DNA of 64,000 nucleotides, from contig NC_133299.1 of NCBI RefSeq assembly GCF_005239225.2, forward strand, positions 13,875,154 to 13,939,153, in the 5' to 3' direction. The translations under genes were made by a program, and so were the position numbers. The notes beneath the pieces were generated by a model. That model was not told the DNA's origin and did no database searches. It saw nothing but the letters and a program-made list of their open reading frames with translations. The stretch comes from Populus alba (Eukaryota > Streptophyta > Magnoliopsida > Malpighiales > Salicaceae). Within the stretch, counting starts at the first letter, position 1, and each line of letters opens with the position of its first letter. Shown here in pieces: positions 13,590-24,836 of the stretch.

Positions 13590-14570
13590 TCACCATTACA
13601 TATGTATCAGAAATACATATTGTTGCCACACATTTTATTGAAAGCAAAGCAGCTACTAGCATAGTGAAAGTAAATGAAAAGCCATAACCAATAACGGTTA
13701 AAATGGCTTGTATTCAACTGTTTTTTGGTCTTCCATGGGAGAGCTATATGAATTGTTAAAATCCCTTTTCTCCTATTGGAAAGCTATTCGTGTTGAAAAA
13801 AACTATAAAAATGCTATCCCTTTTCTAGCCGTCTTCATAGAGGCTGCATTTTCATTTTTATCGAGTACTGCTTCAGAGAGTTTTGAGTTGTTGGGATCTG
13901 AAGGAGTGTTCTTTGTAGATTAAAACCCTAGAGGCTTCGACAGGTGGTCTAGATTCAGGAGAGGAAAAGAGGTGTGTTCTTTCTAGCTTCTTCTGCTTGG
14001 TCCACTCTTCATTTCTGATTTCATAGGCGTGGCTTCTTGGATTATATCTAGTCGTCCTCCATTTTATGCTGTTCCTAAATCTTGGTTGCCTTCCATGTAT
14101 TTGTTGTATTGCCTGAGTCAAGTCTTATTTTACTTGTTACCAAGAAAAACCTCTATTCCCAGAAAAATCAAAGAACCATATTCCACCAAAAAAAAAAACT
14201 TTTAGTGAATAACATTAATGAGTGCACTGGAGTTATTTTTTAGTTAAAACTAATAGCTACAATATAAATTATTTATAACAACATATTCTTGAAACAAAAG
14301 AAACCACCATGATGTCAAAAATCCAACTTGATTCAACGGTGAATCAGCTGCCGGCCAAAGCTTGAACCGACACTGCTCAAGCTGCCTCTTCTCTTTTTGT
14401 CACGGGTTCTCTCTTTTTCTTTGTATCTTTCCTTCCATTTGTTTATTTATTTCAGCGGGTCCTAATCCCAGCTAACCTTTTTGTTTCTTTCCTTCAATGG
14501 CGGTCCCCTTTTCACATGGGGCGGGACATCCCAGCAACAATTATCTTTGCAAGAGTGAAAGTAAGTGTAA
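13590..14570. other. Intergenic DNA with a short ferritin-3'-flank homology
   Basis: The segment tgttgccacacattttattg followed by aaagcaaagcagctac (13621-13656) also occurs downstream of ferritin A (about 17591-17626) and ferritin B (about 26833-26868). Copy 1 of the array therefore once extended to the ferritin side, but no ferritin exon remains. The rest to 14570 holds nothing recognised. Confidence 0.6.
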
Positions 14571-14574
14571 CGAA

Positions 14575-15130
14575 TAACCCTGAGCATATTCTAGGCGCTC
14601 TCTTTCCAGGTGACTGACGCTCATCAGAATTATTTGGTTACCCAACACTTCATTAATCTAATAGCACCATTAATGGACAGAGCTTTCTTGTCTGTGTCTG
14701 CATATGTGGGAGAGAGAAAGTCAGGGAGAGTGGTTTAGACACCTCACAAAGCTCTGAAGGAAACACCAACGAACCGTGTGACCATGGCCCCATCACTGCT
14801 TCCACCTGACTGCTACAGAAATGAGAATCTGTGGTGAGAGGAAAACTGGATTGGGAAGCTCAGAAATTTATTGCCTACTCACTCTCCATTTCTTCTCAAT
14901 AAGCACTTCTATCTTTACCATGTTACCGCGTCATTATTATTTCTAATCTGCATAATTAGATGATTAAGATTGGCGAATCCATTCTGTAGATGAAAGTATT
15001 GCTTCATATCAAAGGTTGCTAATCATCCTCGTTTTAGCTTAGGTTGATTGATTTCATTTGCGTAATTCCTAGATATTAAGTTGTATGATGATCTTGGTGA
15101 GATAAGCATCAAGTTAGGTGCATGAGATCG
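14575..15130 (+). repeat. Segmental duplication block, copy 2 (UGT upstream region)
   Basis: Counterpart of 10085-10520 with the same order of shared strings and moderate divergence. It ends near a gatgatcttggtgagataagca segment that also closes copy 1. A poly-A tract at 15181-15196 and AT-rich DNA follow. Confidence 0.75.
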
Positions 15131-15839
15131 CATAGATTGAATTATTTGATTGAATAATTAAGTTATGATCATCACCGACCAAAAAAAAAAAAAAAACAAT
15201 GTAGCGAGTAGCTATTATCTTGATTAATATAAAAAGGTTAAATAATTCAAAACAATATATTTATTACTTAGCCAAATAAATTTAAATAGTATTTTATCAA
15301 AAAAGATTCAAAATAAAAAGTTATTAATCCTGATATAATGATGTGCTAAATCATTATCTCTTTACAAATTTTCGAATCTTTATATATCAATAAAAAAAAA
15401 TTTATTTGTACAGAAAATTGTTAAAAATTTATTACAAACATGTAATAGGAATATTTGAGATCAAATTAAAAGTGAATTTTATTTATTTTTTAGATTTTTT
15501 TTAGTCTATTCTTCTTGATCATAAACCTTGTTTAGTGATGTAATTAATCAAGATGGTGTTGGTTCTTAATGATAAATTGCAAGTGCTTCAATAAGTATAC
15601 TTAATATTATGTTTAAAATATTCAACATACATTTTTTTATACTTGCTTTTTTTTTTATATATATATATAAGACTATAGTTTTAGCCTGGAAAATGACGGC
15701 ATACAAGTCAATAATTCTCTTTGACATTGCTTTTTATCCTCAATAATCCAAAAAATAACAGGCGTGATGAACTTGCTAATTAAGATTCAATTTGACTAGA
15801 AACCGACGTGACGTGCATGTGGGTTCACTACAGGAATGC

Positions 15840-16035
15840 TTATGAAATTGTTTTTATGTTTTAAAATTTTCTTTTTAAAAAAATAAAATAAATTTTATTT
15901 TTTTTAATTTTAAATTAATATGTTTTATTGTTTTTTTAGATATTTTAATAAATTAATATCAAAAATAATTTTTAAAAAATAAAAAAAATATCATTTTAAT
16001 ATAAACTATTTAAAAAAATAATTACAACCATATTT
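15840..16035. mobile_element. MITE-like AT-rich insertion in the UGT copy 2 promoter
   Basis: The flanks (gtgggttcactacaggaatgct on the left, a gatggattcaatcaatctaac-type segment on the right) match UGT copy 1 promoter sequence near 12640-12725. The roughly 190 bp between them are absent there. The insert has the ttaatatcaaaaataatttt core found in the other AT-rich dispersed repeats. Confidence 0.5.
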
Positions 16036-16146
16036 TCATCACCATGATAGCAATGTTAATTTTTACCGATGGATTCAATCAATCTAACTATATAAAGGAG
16101 GGGAGAGATCTGCCCCCTCCAATAAATGTAAAATTTCACACTCACA

Positions 16147-17262
16147 TGGAAATTGGAGGGAGGGAGATGGATTTCAATCAAGTAGCTGATAGACCTCGTG
16201 CTGTTTGCACACCATTCCCAGCTCAGGGTCACATAGCCCCACTGCTAAAGCTAGCAAAACTCTTACATTTTAATGGCTTCCACATAACCTTTTTCAGTGT
16301 TGAGTATAACCACACACGACTTCTCAAATCCAGAGGTTCTAACTCTCTGGATGGCTCACCGGAGTTTCAGTTTGAAGCTATACCTGACGGCCTCCCACAG
16401 ACAGATGATTCCGATGCAACTCAGGGCATCCCTTCTATCTGTGAATCGGCTGCAAAAAACTGCTCGGTCCCATTTCGCAATATACTTCACAGGTTCGATG
16501 ACAGCACTTCATCTCCAACGTCCGGCAGGTGACCTGTGATGATTCTGATGGTGCTATGTCCTTTACACATGATGCTTCCGAGGAATTTGGGATCCCTAAC
16601 CTACTGTTGCATACACACGGTGCCTGTGGGCTCTTAGGCTAACACACAGTTCCGCGTTCTTGTTTAAAGGGGCTTAACACCTCTCAAAGGTATAAAAGTT
16701 GTTTCATTCTCAAAATTTAAGATTCATGTAAATTTTGGAAGCATCACTGTAAATGCGAAGGGTCCGGCTAACAGCCAAAAAGCTTTCTTATAATAAGGTC
16801 TGACACAGATGGTGGTGAGTTGAACATTTTTCCTCCTGGATTCCTTGCAGAAACGAAGGATAGAGGCATGTTAACAAATTAGTGTTCACAAGAGGTGATT
16901 TTAAAGCATCCATCAATAGGAGTATATGCAAGTCACATTGGATGGAATTCGGTCCTTGAGAGCCTTAGTTGTGGAGTTCCATTTCTTTGTTTGCCATTTT
17001 TTGCAGAGCAGCAAAACAGCTGTTGGTGTTCTTGCAGCAAATGGGATATCGGCATGGAGATAAAGGGTGATGTAAGGAGAGATCAAGTTGGGAAGCTTTT
17101 TAGAGAAGTAATGGAGGGGAAAGGGGTAAATAAATGAAAAGGAAGGCGATGGAAATGGAGACGAAGGCAGAAGAAGCTGCCAGTCCCGGTAGTTCTTCTT
17201 GAAGGAACTTAAAAATTTTGCTAACAGACATTCTTTTGGTGCAAACAAAGAAATGAATTTGA
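16147..17262 (+). pseudogene. UGT85A-type UDP-glucosyltransferase pseudogene, copy 2
   Basis: This is the best preserved UGT copy. A TATA-like tatataaagg (16089-16098) precedes the ATG at 16147 or the in-frame one at 16168. The first 115 or so residues are typical UGT85A: RAVCTPFPAQGHIAPLLKL, GFHITFFSVEYNHTRLLKSR, FEAIPDGLPQTD, SICESAAKNC. After SPTSG the frame shifts near 16525. Residual homology (FTHDASEEFGIPNLL) then ends in a stop, and most of the middle is missing. The C-terminal part resumes near 16800 (LNIFPPGFLAETKDRGML, then a stop replacing the PSPG tryptophan). The rest of the PSPG box is intact (HPSIGVYASHIGWNSVLES, GVPFLCLPFFAEQQ). Further stops follow at 17135 and beyond. Non-functional. 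Confidence 0.92.
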
Positions 17263-17768
17263 GAAAGGTAAGTATATTTGTATCAACAAGAAAAAATCAA
17301 TGCAATAGATTTTCTCTGCCCTTTAACAAGAAATCAATGTAATGATTGTTATGTATAAAATAAAACAAGCTATGGTTCACACAATCAGCTCTGAATCATA
17401 TGATTTAACTTAATCAACAGACTCCATAGTTAGAGATCAATCAACTGAAGTGATTCTATTCTCAAACATCATGAAGTCATAAGGGAACATAAAGCAACTT
17501 CCATTCTTAAAATACTAATACATTGCAGCTCCATATCATGCTTTCGTAATGTTGATTCCATATCATTGATTCCAAATCTGTTTTCGTAATGTTGCCACAC
17601 ATTTTATTGAAAGCAAAGCAGCTACCTCCTCCTTACTACATTAATGTCTATTATACATCCTACAATGAAAATTTATTATCCTTCATCCATTAAAACCCTA
17701 GAGAAGATATCCGAAATCTACTATATTACAGACTTGAACCAAGAACAGGTGCAGATTGTATTTACACA

Positions 17769-19584
17769 TCATGCAGCATGAGCCTCATGGAGGAGCATCT
17801 GATCAAAGTGCCATACTCCTGCAAGTCCACAAACACTTGCTTAAAACCCAAAATTATAAATATATGGAGAATGGAATAGCAAGTAGACTAGAATAGTGAA
17901 AGCAGCAAGATACTGAAAATGTAAGTTATATGCATACCATGGCCTTTTCCAACCATCCGCAATTGAGTGACATATTCTGCTATCTTCTTAATGGATTCAA
18001 CCTGTTAAAAATAATTGTATTAGTCAGTATCTTTGCAACTGTGAAAGGAAAATGTTACCAATTTTTGACGTGACTGTTCTTCCATATTAAATTTTTCAAT
18101 TTTGGACAGAACAAATGCCTAACAGGAGGAAAACAGCAATCTTTTTTCTGGAAATAGATGAATGACTGTTTTTAAATACATAATCTGGCACGACCTCCTT
18201 CCAGTGTATCTCACAGGATTAGTGCATACAGATGTTCAAGTCAGTATTATATCCAGGGAAAGAAGCAAAATTATTTTGAGCTTACCTGCTCTTCCAAAAA
18301 CTCGCTTTCGATGAAATCTTGCATTTGTGGATCATTGTTCTCATCTGCCACCTGTTATTTATCAAGAACACAGTATAGCTCATGAGCACAATTCTGAAAA
18401 CATTGGCAATTCCAGGCATTTAATGCAAGAAAGTACATAATACTTCCTAATTGCAGGGAAAAAAAAAGGTGAAGGCAAAAGACACATCACCTTGTGCAAG
18501 CTCAGTAGTTTCTCATTTGTCAACTTCTCCAAAGACAATGCCAGTTCCATAGCTGAATCAAAGACAGCCCAAGTTAATTAACTCAGAAACTGTAAACATT
18601 GTCCATTATAGAAACATATCCTGACACCTCTATTTAATGGAAAGCATAACAAAGATTGGAGACAAAATCCACCAACTAATTCACTTCCATTAAGATATGG
18701 ATGGGATTAATGGAAGACAAAATCCACAAATAATTCTCGGGAGTTTCTAGCAATGAACACGAATCTAGACACATACCATATAGTGCATCTCCTTTCTCAA
18801 CATGCTCAAATTCAGAAACGGGCGTCAGTATAGAGTGAAGCACCACCTTCCCTCCTCGTATATTCTAATCACATATATTTGGAAAATAATTAATTAAGAA
18901 TACAAAAATTAAAAAGAAAATAATCGATTTTCAAAAGGTACGTGGTACGTACCTGATACTTCATGAGCTTCTCAGCATGTTCTCTTTCTTCTTCACTTGA
19001 TTCCTTGAAGAATCTGATTAGAACATGAACACACCATACCTCAGTTACTGCAAATCATTAAAAAAAATAAGGGAAGTAGCCAAGAACAAAGAAACGGGAT
19101 CTGGTGTGGTTACTTGGCTAGGCCTTTGAGAGCAACGTTATCCCTGTCAAAATAGGCAAACATGGCATGGTATACGTAGGAAGCAGAATACTCCACACTG
19201 TTAACACAAAACACAAACACATGTCAATAACTATCTATTCTACAATGAAATTTAAAGATTATGTATCCTTTACAAAAAGAGAAAAGTTATTACTGACTTG
19301 ATCTGCTCGTTAATGGCAGCTTCACACTCATCCACATAGAACTGACGAGCAAGAGAAACCTGACGAGAAATAGGAACAAGAAAGTCCTCCCTCTTCACCT
19401 CTTCAAATGGCTGGAACACTAGACCGGTAAGAGTTCCACTGGCAGAAGAAACTGCAAGACTAGTGTTCCTTTTCTTTCTGGAAAACAAAGGCAAGGAAGA
19501 AATGCCATTCCCACCACTAGCAGCGTCCCCTTGCTTTGTTGCAAGAGAAAAGGCAGAAACACTTCTCGAAAAAGTTGAAGCCAT
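17769..19584 (-). CDS. FER: Plastid ferritin A, 8 exons
   Basis: Iron-storage protein that oxidises Fe(II) and stores it as a mineral core in the plastid. Exons (high to low) are 19584-19298, 19197-19114, 19013-18953, 18864-18777, 18552-18491, 18351-18286, 18001-17938 and 17818-17769. All junctions are GT-AG and in phase, giving 253 aa. The N-terminus ([18 protein letters not shown], Ser-rich and basic) looks like a plastid transit peptide. A plant extension peptide ([20 protein letters not shown]) follows, then the four-helix ferritin fold. Ferroxidase ligands, by alignment to human H-ferritin, are E98, Y105, E133, H136 (in [13 protein letters not shown]), E182 and Q216. Three-fold channel acids D206 and E209 are present. 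The C-terminus is [16 protein letters not shown]-like tatttaaac lies about 85 bp upstream. The eight-exon layout is typical of plant ferritins. Probably functional. Confidence 0.97.
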
Positions 19585-19667
19585 AGCTTAGAATGAGAAA
19601 AACAGAGGTTTTTTTGCTATGTAAATGGAGATTTGTGGGTGTGCAGAGGGTGAAGGAGCAGAGGGTG

Positions 19668-19676
19668 TTTAAATAC
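19668..19676 (-). promoter_or_regulatory. TATA-like box of ferritin A
   Basis: TATTTAAAC on the minus strand, about 85 bp upstream of the ATG. The same element stands at the equivalent place before ferritin B (29594-29602). Confidence 0.55.
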
Positions 19677-19771
19677 AGAGAGGAGGTGCCGGAGGATGGA
19701 TGAGGTTTGTTTTGGACCGCTGGATCAAGTTAGATATTTAGGGCTTAGATCTTGCCACGTTTTAAGGGCGT

Positions 19772-19785
19772 GTGGAGGGCTCGTG
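19772..19785 (-). promoter_or_regulatory. Iron-dependent regulatory sequence (IDRS) of ferritin A
   Basis: On the minus strand this reads CACGAGCCCTCCAC, an exact match to the published plant IDRS consensus CACGAGNCCNCCAC, which represses ferritin transcription when iron is low. It lies 188 bp upstream of the ATG. A G-box CACGTG is at 19978-19983, about 394 bp upstream. Confidence 0.85.
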
Positions 19786-20084
19786 GTCTATCCAGTGTGA
19801 ACGGAACCTCTCCTTGTAAATTCTTTCCACGTTGCGATCTCATAATCCCAAAGACTTGTCCTTCCTTTCTCAATCGCTTGAGTGTAGTAAATAATTGTAC
19901 TCGCGTAGTGAGACCTGAGACTGTACGTATTTTAGACTTTTCGTTTTGATTTGAAAATTTCAGTGGTGGCGTGATTTCACGTGACAGATGTGAGAGTACG
20001 TTGATAGTTTTCCACGCTGCCAAAAACTTTGAATTTGGACATGTATTTTGTCGCATTTAGCGCTAGACAGCCACACTTTGCAAG

Positions 20085-22240
20085 AAACCAATTTAGTCCC
20101 TTTAATTGAGTCGATCCAGCATTAAAACCCTAATAAATTCACCTTTTCCAATCTGGACCTTTTTATCACATTTTATCAATTCAAACTCAGTGGGATAAAT
20201 TATAAATATACCGCGAAGAATATAAGGAGGGTAATTAAATTGATAAAATCTTCATTTCAATTGAGTCGAAATAACAAATTGTGAGGAGTATAGGGTGAAT
20301 TGGATGAATATTGTTACAGCGACTGATCTGGATAAGTTTTACAAACACGGGGTCTAAACTGGGAGATAGTTCCTCTTTTCTTGTCTTGTGATTTTCTGAG
20401 CTGGCATTGTCGCCATCCGAGACTATAAATAATAAGCTTGTTCTGTTTGCCCACTGTTTCTACCCCATTCCAGATCTTGCACTTGATTTACGGGCAATGA
20501 AAGTGTTACCACGGTAATTTTTCAAAGTTTATTTTACTTATAAAAATATTAAAATAATATTTTTTTATTTTTTAAAATTTATTTTTGATATAACACATCA
20601 AAACAATATAAAATATTTTAAAAAATTAATTTAAAACAAAAAAATTAAATTTGAATAAAAAATAGGTTACGATTCACTTCAATCATTAATTATGAACCGT
20701 GAAGAAAAGAAAAAATTGCCGAGCCCAGTAGTTAATGGGCTCAGAAATGGGTTTGAGCCTGATTTAGATTGTAAATGTCTAGTTCCTTCTTCCTTGTGCC
20801 ACTACTTTCGGCCATTGTTACAATCTGTAAATGTCTAGTTTGATTGCTTTCTTTTCACCAGTCTCCATGAACGATGGGATGCATGTTATATATATAGGAG
20901 ATGATGCCACTAAAACATTTTTTCTGTGGAATTTTATATGTATATATTCTCAACCACACAAATGAAAAAAATCCCCTTTAGTATTTATGATAGCTAGAAA
21001 AAAGATTAAGCAATTATGACCTTTAGATTAGTAAATGCTCAATAATTAAGAATATAAAAAAAAATGAAAAGTGTACATTGTTTTATACACATCAAATTTC
21101 CATTCTTAGAGAAAAGGAAAGGGGGATCAAGAAAGGAATTAATACGATAAAGATGATTGTTCATAATTAACTTTAAGATATGTTTTTTTATCTTTAATTT
21201 TAATCAAGTTTTTTCATGCATAATAGGGTGATTAAGAAAAGCCTAGTAATTCGAGTTTTTAATAATCTTTTATTTTAGCCACTTTTAATGAATAAGAATT
21301 AAATCAATGAAGTTTTTGGTTCATTAGAAAATCATTATAAGTTGTTTTACTTATTTTCAGCTGATGATTTGAAAGTTATTATAAAATTAAAAACTTGAAA
21401 AAAGTAATGATTTAACAACTTTAGGGTGCTAGATTTTGGCCTTCCAATGAGTCTTACGATAAAAAAAAATAATAATAATTAATATTGAGATCTTTGATTT
21501 AATAGGCTTATATTTTTAAATTGAAGTTGTGAAGTAAGAGTTATAATCAATGAAAAAAACTAATTAAAGGTAAAAGATTTTGATTTGATATGTTATTATG
21601 ATTTTTTATCTAATCAAATGATGAAATATGTCTGATTATTATTGTAATTAGAGTAATGATGATTTTTGTTTTTACTTTGAATGATATTGTGCAATCCATG
21701 TTTATGTTCTAAGTAAATAATTTGAGTTATTAAAAGTTTATGAATGAATTGTGAAATTGCTTATTACACTATTTTATTTAAAAGAAAAATATATCACAAC
21801 CTCTTATAACCTATGCTAGTTTTTATTTTTAAATAATTTGATAATTTTCATTAAAAAAAAGAAGCAAGGGCTATAATAACATATCAGGGGTTTTAAGTGA
21901 ATGTGATAGGTGGTTTGAGGTCTCATAAGTTAGAATGATAATTAGGCTTTAATTAAGTTGAAAATTATAATGTAATTGATCAATTGTATTTTAATGAATC
22001 AATAATTTACATTGTTTTAGAGTGCTTAATTTTCTCTAAGGAACTTTTTTAATTTGTATATGTTGTGTTTGTCTTAAATTGTGGGTTCAAATAAGAAAAC
22101 GAACATTCATGCATATAGTCCATATAAAAACCTAAAGTTGTTATATTTTAGGGTAAGACTTATATGAGTGCTTTTATTCTCTACACTTTAATGACTAGAG
22201 AGAGGAAAGAAAAGGTGATTCATGGTTACATTATGATTTC
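20085..22240. other. AT-rich intergenic DNA left of the Copia element
   Basis: 20190-20450 is duplicated at about 33480-33715 and is the outer edge of the ferritin unit. 20515-20690 is an AT-rich MITE-like repeat (core gatataacacatcaaaac). The remainder to about 22200 is AT-rich with no recognised gene and may contain the 5' part of the neighbouring Copia element; I could not place LTRs. Confidence 0.45.
20515..20690 (+). mobile_element. MITE-like AT-rich dispersed repeat
   Basis: It has the attaaaataatatttttttat core, followed by gatataacacatcaaaacaa, which matches the block at 59140-59320. Termini are not resolved. Confidence 0.45.
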
Positions 22241-22243
22241 GAG

Positions 22244-24836
22244 GTGAGAGAGAAATTTTATGAGGCACCTTGTAATCTTTTACTTTTTCATATTAAATTT
22301 AATAGTATGGATGACTTTAATATGTGGCATATTAAGATATGTGTCTTGTTAGTTCAACAAGGTTTATTTAAGGCATTAAAATGTATATACTTGTTTAAAG
22401 GGATGGTGATAAGGAGAAATAAGATCTCATGAAATAGACACAAAATGCTATTCAACTTTATTTATCTGATGAGATTCTGAAGAGAGTTTACTAGAGATAA
22501 CTAATGGATTGTGAAAAAAAGTTGGAAACTTTTTACAAGACCAAACCCCCAACAAATTGATTACATTTGAAGCATCGGTTGTATACTATTCAAATAAAAG
22601 AACGCATGCCTATTAAAGATCATCTTGATGAATTCAATAGAGTAATTTTAAAATTTATATAATTTTGATGTCAAGGTTGAAGATGGGGACCAAAGTTTGA
22701 TTTTATTATGTTTATTACCTCTATTTTATGATTATTTTGCTGATACTTTGTTGTATGGACCTGATATTCTTAGTTCAAATTATGTCAAAACTTTATTAAA
22801 CTCTAGAGAGTTGAAAAAGTAAGTGTCAGAGGGTCATAATGATAATCATATAGATGACTTAATTGTGAATGGTGAAACAAAAAATAAGGGTTTGAGAAAT
22901 GGAGGCATATTTAAATCAAAATTGAAGTCTATGAAAATTAATTGCTTTGAATGTCATAAAATATGACACTTTAAAAAGAATTATCTTAAGCGGAAAGGTA
23001 AGGAAAAGAAGAAGAAAACCTCTGATGATGTAAAAGATGCTAATAAAAAGGAAATTTCTAATGGTACTGAAAGAATTCTAGCTATGTGTGTTGGTAGATA
23101 TTGATTTAGCTAATGCATCATACATGGTTAATTCAGATAGTGTTTCTATTCAGTTATGGCACATACGACTGAAGTATATGAGTGAGAGGAAAATAATAGA
23201 GTTTAACAAATGAGATTTGTTTTGTGGTCAAGAACAAGATAAATTGAATTTTCATGAGCATTGTATTTATGGTAAACAGTGCATGTGAAATTTAGTATAA
23301 TTATTCATTGTATCAAAGGTATTATTTTTGTCTACTCTTGTTATGTAAAAAAGTAGAGTACAATATTTGTTGACATTATTGATGACTACTTTAAGAAGGT
23401 CTGTTTGCATTTTCTACAGAAAATAAGTGATGTGTTTGTCACTTTTAAGTAGTAGAAAGATTTAATTGAAAAGTAGATTAGTGAGAAGATCAAGTGTTTA
23501 AGAAATGATAATAATTTGAAATTATAAGAATAAAGGAATTGGCAGACTTCACATTATCAAGAAATACACCATAACAAAATAGGATTGCAAAAACATATAA
23601 ATATGAGACTATTGAAAAAAGCATGTCGTATGCTTTCACGAGTTATATTGTCAAGTGACTTTTAAGCTGAAGTAGTTAACATAACTTGTTATATAGTGAA
23701 TAAATCTTCATCGATAGTTTTAAAGTTGAAGACTCCATATGAAATATCATCTGGTTCTTATGTTAATTACTCTAAATTGAAAGTATTTAGTTGTTATACT
23801 CATGTTTATATTAAGAAAGATAAAATTAGGCCGAGACAAAGGAAATGCATAAGCAATTCATCTAGGTTGAATGGATATTGGTTGTAATGTGTTGATCCCA
23901 AGTCACCTAAGTTTAATACTACTAAGGATGTGACCTTTGATGAATTTTTCATGTTTCATAAGGAAAAAGAGTTGAATGGTGTTGATGTTAAGATGGAATA
24001 TGATACTAACAATAAGGTAAAGCTTTAGAGATAGTGTCGAAAGGTGCTTCAACTGAGCCTGATGAGGAAATGGTAAAGAATATAATTAATAAAAACGCAC
24101 CTGAAGAACAATATTGCAATATTGCAATAAGAAGACAAAAAAGATAGATAAAAGCACAAGTTAAGTGTGGTTATGCTAATTTAATTGATTTTGCCTTGAA
24201 TGTTGTAAAGAGTCTTAATGATCATGAGCTTTGTTCTTATAAAGAAGTAATTTCTTATAAAGAATCTTATTAATGCATACTTGCTATGAATAAAGAGATC
24301 GAATCTCTTTATAAGAACCAAACATGAGAGTTTGTTAAACCATCACAGAGTCAAAAGATTTTGGGTATAAATAGGTTTATAAAAGGAAAGATGGAATCCT
24401 AGAGGTTGATGATGTAAGGTTTAAAGCACACCTAGTTGCTAATGGTTGGTTGACTTTAATAAAGTGTTCTCTCAAGTTATGAAGGATAGTTTTATTCGGG
24501 TATTGCTTGCTATAGTTGTTTTGTTTAATTTAGAGCTTGAGCAACTAGATATCAAAATAATTTTTCTATATGGTGAGTTGGAGGAAAGGATATACATGCA
24601 TTAACTAAAGGGTTTTATTGTTCAAGGTAAGAAAGACTAAGTGTACTTATTAAAGAAGTCATTGTATGACTTGAAGTAGTCACAAAGATAATTGTATAAA
24701 AGGTTTGATACTTTTATATCTGGACATGGTTATTTAGGAGTGACTATAATATTTGTTTTTATTTCAAGAAGCTTTCAGATGGTTCATTTGTGTACTTGTT
24801 ATATATTGTATGATGATGACATATTGATTGTCTTAT
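22244..24836 (+). mobile_element. Decayed Copia-type LTR retrotransposon (gag-pol remnant)
   Basis: Domains appear in Copia order but in broken frames. A gag segment has DDFNMWHIKICVLLVQQGLFK (22300-22370). A zinc knuckle reads CFECHKI-stop-HFKKNY (22940-22985), with the Gly replaced by a stop and the last Cys lost. A GAG-pre-integrase motif reads LWHIRLKYMSERK (about 23156-23195). The integrase C-terminal part reads LKTPYEISSGSYVNYSKLKV (23724-23783). Reverse transcriptase pieces include LELEQLDIKIIFLYGELEER (24528-24590) and YDDDILI (24808-24830; the YVDD-type catalytic box). It stops abruptly just after the YDDD box, where UGT sequence begins. Many stops and frameshifts; not mobile by itself. 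Confidence 0.88.

Noticed and set aside
16913..17248. 111-codon minus-strand frame
   Set aside because: Antisense to the UGT copy 2 C-terminal region; its composition mirrors that gene.
19745..20056. 103-codon minus-strand open frame upstream of ferritin A
   Set aside because: It covers the promoter including the IDRS and G-box, is not preserved in the ferritin B copy, and has no domain.
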